Positions 61,779 to 64,000 of a stretch of 64,000 nucleotides of DNA are shown in pieces. The notes beneath the pieces are model-generated. The model ran no database searches and was not told the origin of the DNA. It was given only the letters and a program-made list of their open reading frames with translations. A program made the position numbers and the translations under genes. The DNA comes from Flavobacterium macacae. Lineage in GTDB: Bacteria > Bacteroidota > Bacteroidia > Flavobacteriales > Flavobacteriaceae. How positions within the stretch are numbered: position 1 is the stretch's first letter; the number at the start of each line of letters is the position of its first letter. The stretch covers positions 62,001 to 126,000 of the forward strand of contig NZ_RQVR01000007.1 in NCBI RefSeq assembly GCF_003865365.1, in the 5' to 3' direction.

Positions 61779-63182
61779 ATGTCGTCTCACTACGAAGCAC
61801 CCATTAGAAAACCTTTAGTTATAGGTGATAAAACTTATCACGATGTAACAGTAGATGTAGCTGCACCTGTAGAAGGTAGAGCCAACAAACAATGGTGGAT
61901 TGTATTTTCAATCGCATTAGCAGCTTTCCTTTGGGGAGTAGGCTGTATTATATACACCGTCTCTACTGGTATTGGTACATGGGGATTAAATAAAACAGTT
62001 GGCTGGGCTTGGGATATCACGAACTTCGTTTGGTGGGTTGGTATCGGGCACGCAGGAACATTAATTTCAGCAGTACTTTTGTTATTCCGCCAGAAATGGA
62101 GAATGGCAATTAACAGATCTGCAGAAGCAATGACCATTTTCTCTGTAGTTCAAGCAGGTTTGTTCCCAATTATCCACATGGGCCGTCCATGGTTGGCATA
62201 CTGGGTTTTACCAATTCCGAATCAATTTGGTTCTTTATGGGTAAACTTTAACTCACCATTGCTTTGGGACGTATTCGCAATTTCAACGTATCTTTCTGTA
62301 TCATTGGTTTTCTGGTGGACAGGTTTGCTTCCAGATTTCGCAATGCTTAGAGATAGAGCGGTAACGCCTTTTACAAAAAGAGTGTATTCAATCTTAAGCT
62401 TCGGTTGGAGCGGTAGAGCAAAAGACTGGCAACGTTTTGAAGAAGTATCTTTGGTTCTTGCAGGTTTAGCTACGCCCCTTGTACTTTCAGTACACACGAT
62501 TGTATCTTTTGACTTTGCTACTTCTGTAATCCCAGGATGGCATACTACAATTTTCCCTCCGTACTTCGTTGCTGGAGCGGTATTCTCAGGATTTGCGATG
62601 GTAAACACCTTGCTGATCATTATGAGGAAAGTTTCAAACTTAGAAGCTTATATTACAGTACAGCACATCGAATTGATGAACATTGTAATCATGATTACCG
62701 GTTCTATCGTAGGTGTAGCTTATATCACAGAGTTATTCGTAGCTTGGTATTCAGGAGTAGAGTATGAACAATATGCTTTCCTGAACAGGGCAACAGGGCC
62801 ATACGCTTGGGCTTACTGGGCGATGATGACTTGTAACGTTTTCTCTCCGCAATTCATGTGGTTCAAAAAATTAAGAACAAGTATCATGTTCTCTTTCGTT
62901 ATCTCGATCGTAGTAAATATCGGTATGTGGTTTGAGCGTTTCGTAATTATCGTAACTTCGCTTCACAGAGATTACCTTCCGTCTTCTTGGACAATGTTCT
63001 CACCAACATTTGTTGATATCGGAATCTACATTGGAACAATTGGTTTCTTCTTTGTATTATTCTTATTATATGCTAGATCTTTCCCAGTGATTGCTCAAGC
63101 AGAGGTTAAGACAATCTTGAAATCTTCAGGAGATAATTATAAAAAATTAAGAGAAGAAAATAAACATTCACACCATGAGTAA
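61779..63182 (+). CDS. actC: Alternative complex III quinol-binding membrane subunit ActC (NrfD-like)
   Basis: 467 residues with about ten membrane helices of the NrfD/PsrC family (WWIVFSIALAAFLWGVGCIIYTV, FVWWVGIGHAGTLISAVLLLF, GLFPIIHMGRPWLAYWVLPIPN, VHTIVSFDFATSVIPGWH). Conserved His/Asp/Glu near the periplasmic face bind menaquinol. Its last eight bases overlap the actD start (ATGAGTAA). Confidence 0.95.
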   Translation: MSSHYEAPIRKPLVIGDKTYHDVTVDVAAPVEGRANKQWWIVFSIALAAFLWGVGCIIYTVSTGIGTWGLNKTVGWAWDITNFVWWVGIGHAGTLISAVLLLFRQKWRMAINRSAEAMTIFSVVQAGLFPIIHMGRPWLAYWVLPIPNQFGSLWVNFNSPLLWDVFAISTYLSVSLVFWWTGLLPDFAMLRDRAVTPFTKRVYSILSFGWSGRAKDWQRFEEVSLVLAGLATPLVLSVHTIVSFDFATSVIPGWHTTIFPPYFVAGAVFSGFAMVNTLLIIMRKVSNLEAYITVQHIELMNIVIMITGSIVGVAYITELFVAWYSGVEYEQYAFLNRATGPYAWAYWAMMTCNVFSPQFMWFKKLRTSIMFSFVISIVVNIGMWFERFVIIVTSLHRDYLPSSWTMFSPTFVDIGIYIGTIGFFFVLFLLYARSFPVIAQAEVKTILKSSGDNYKKLREENKHSHHE

Positions 63183-63699
63183 TAAAGTTATATACGCTAT
63201 TTATAATGATGATGATGTGCTTATGGATGCCGTTAAACAAACACGTGCTGCTCATCACCATATTGAAGAAATTTTCACTCCATTTCCAGTTCACGGATTG
63301 GACAAAGCAATGGGAATCGCGCCGACAAGATTAGCAATTTGTGCTTTTATTTATGGAGTTTGCGGTTTGGCTTTTGCAACCTGGATGATGAATAACATCA
63401 TGATTGCTGACTGGCCACAAGATATTGGTGGAAAGCCAAGTTTCAGTTATATTGAAAACATGCCTGCTTTTGTGCCGGTAATGTTTGAAATGACCGTATT
63501 CTTTGCGGCGCACTTAATGGTGCTTACTTTTTATATGAGAAGCAGGTTATGGCCGTTTAAATCAGCAGAAAATCCAGATGTAAGAACTACGGATGACCAT
63601 TTTTTAATGGAAGTTGCGGTTCACGGAGACGAAAATGAAATGATTTCATTTTTTCAAAATACTGGAGCAGTAGAAGTTAAAGTAATAGAAAAGCATTAA
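63175..63699 (+). CDS. actD: Alternative complex III subunit ActD (DUF3341)
   Basis: 174 residues. DUF3341 domain: AIYNDDDVLMDAVKQTRAAHHHIEEIFTPFPVHGLDKAMG, followed by two membrane helices (LAICAFIYGVCGLAFATWMM and FEMTVFFAAHLMVLTFYM). Starts inside the end of actC by an eight-base overlap, indicating coupled translation. Confidence 0.94.
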   Translation: MSNKVIYAIYNDDDVLMDAVKQTRAAHHHIEEIFTPFPVHGLDKAMGIAPTRLAICAFIYGVCGLAFATWMMNNIMIADWPQDIGGKPSFSYIENMPAFVPVMFEMTVFFAAHLMVLTFYMRSRLWPFKSAENPDVRTTDDHFLMEVAVHGDENEMISFFQNTGAVEVKVIEKH

Positions 63700-63707
63700 T
63701 ACTAGAT

Positions 63708-64000
63708 ATGAAAAGTTTATATAAAATAACACTTTTGGTAGGAATCGCGATAACAGCAGTTTCTTGTCACAACAAGAAAAAGCCTAACTATCAATACATG
63801 CCAAATATGTATGAATCAGTAGGATATGAAACCTATTCTGAATCTAATGCTTTCGCAAATGGTAAAGAAGGACAGCTTCCTGCAGAAGGTTCTATCCCAA
63901 GAGGTTTTGAGCCTTATGACTATGAAAATTCTACCGCTGGTTATGAATTAGCAAAAGCTAACTTAAAATCGCCTTTAGATTCTGTTGCAAAACACTCTGA
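63708..64000 (+). CDS. actE: Alternative complex III subunit ActE (partial, runs off the window)
   Basis: First 97 residues only. Lipoprotein signal with lipobox AITAVSC, then KKKPNYQYMPNMYESVGYETYSES and RGFEPYDYENSTAGYELAKANL, the usual start of the monoheme cytochrome ActE. The heme site lies beyond the window end. It begins nine bases after actD. Confidence 0.85.
   Translation, partial: MKSLYKITLLVGIAITAVSCHNKKKPNYQYMPNMYESVGYETYSESNAFANGKEGQLPAEGSIPRGFEPYDYENSTAGYELAKANLKSPLDSVAKHS

Noticed and set aside
1..64000. CRISPR arrays, insertion sequences or integrases
   Set aside because: No regularly spaced repeats and no transposase or recombinase reading frame are seen anywhere in the window.

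Overview
The window is low-GC DNA from a member of the Bacteroidota, most likely Flavobacterium or a close relative. The evidence is the gene content (subtype iii type VI secretion genes, alternative complex III, DUF2723, DUF3127, DUF4301, a PcrB-type GGGP synthase), promoters of the flavobacterial TTG-N17-23-TAnnTTTG form, and start codons preceded by A/T-rich sequence instead of Shine-Dalgarno motifs. No species is assigned.

1-18.8 kb is a type VI secretion (T6SSiii) accessory region. A minus-strand unit (NlpC/P60 lipoprotein, then a TssG-like protein) runs off the left side, where the missing core genes presumably lie. Divergently, the plus strand carries a PKD-domain membrane protein, sheath TssB/TssC, two Hcp tubes, a toxin-23-like protein with a lipoprotein, a TPR protein, VgrG, a DUF2931 lipoprotein, a DUF2235 (Tle1-type) lipase, an unknown protein, a DUF4280 PAAR-like protein with a C-terminal effector-like domain, and an overlapping lipoprotein. 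Downstream is a graveyard: a truncated second vgrG, two homologous broken effector genes, and a nonsense-mutated lipoprotein between them.

18.8-33.4 kb is housekeeping and metabolism: ahcY, phosphopantetheinyl transferase, GGGP synthase, pnuC followed by a nicotinamide-riboside-kinase-like/DUF4301 fusion, arfB, a TPP riboswitch driving a TonB-dependent receptor, a dispersed-repeat-like intergenic element, a Rieske-like lipoprotein, greA with a terminator-like leader, a HIT protein, a histidine kinase, a flavin reductase-like protein, DUF3127, aat and DUF1826.

33.4-51.7 kb: a gene-poor AT-rich gap, then rplM-rpsI-rpsB-tsf, two ferritin-like proteins, a LacI-type regulator, a serine hydrolase, polA, a metallophosphoesterase, a thioredoxin-fold protein without its CXXC, a polysaccharide deacetylase, a large DUF2723 membrane protein, tRNA-Gln(TTG) and a tandem universal stress protein.

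51.8-64 kb: rimP-nusA-infB behind a leader hairpin that looks like an intrinsic terminator, a SPOR protein, and actABCDE for alternative complex III, truncated in actE by the window end. The most interesting parts are the layered T6SS effector/immunity cassettes with their decayed relatives, and terminator-like leaders placed before two operons that themselves encode transcription elongation/termination factors (greA; nusA).
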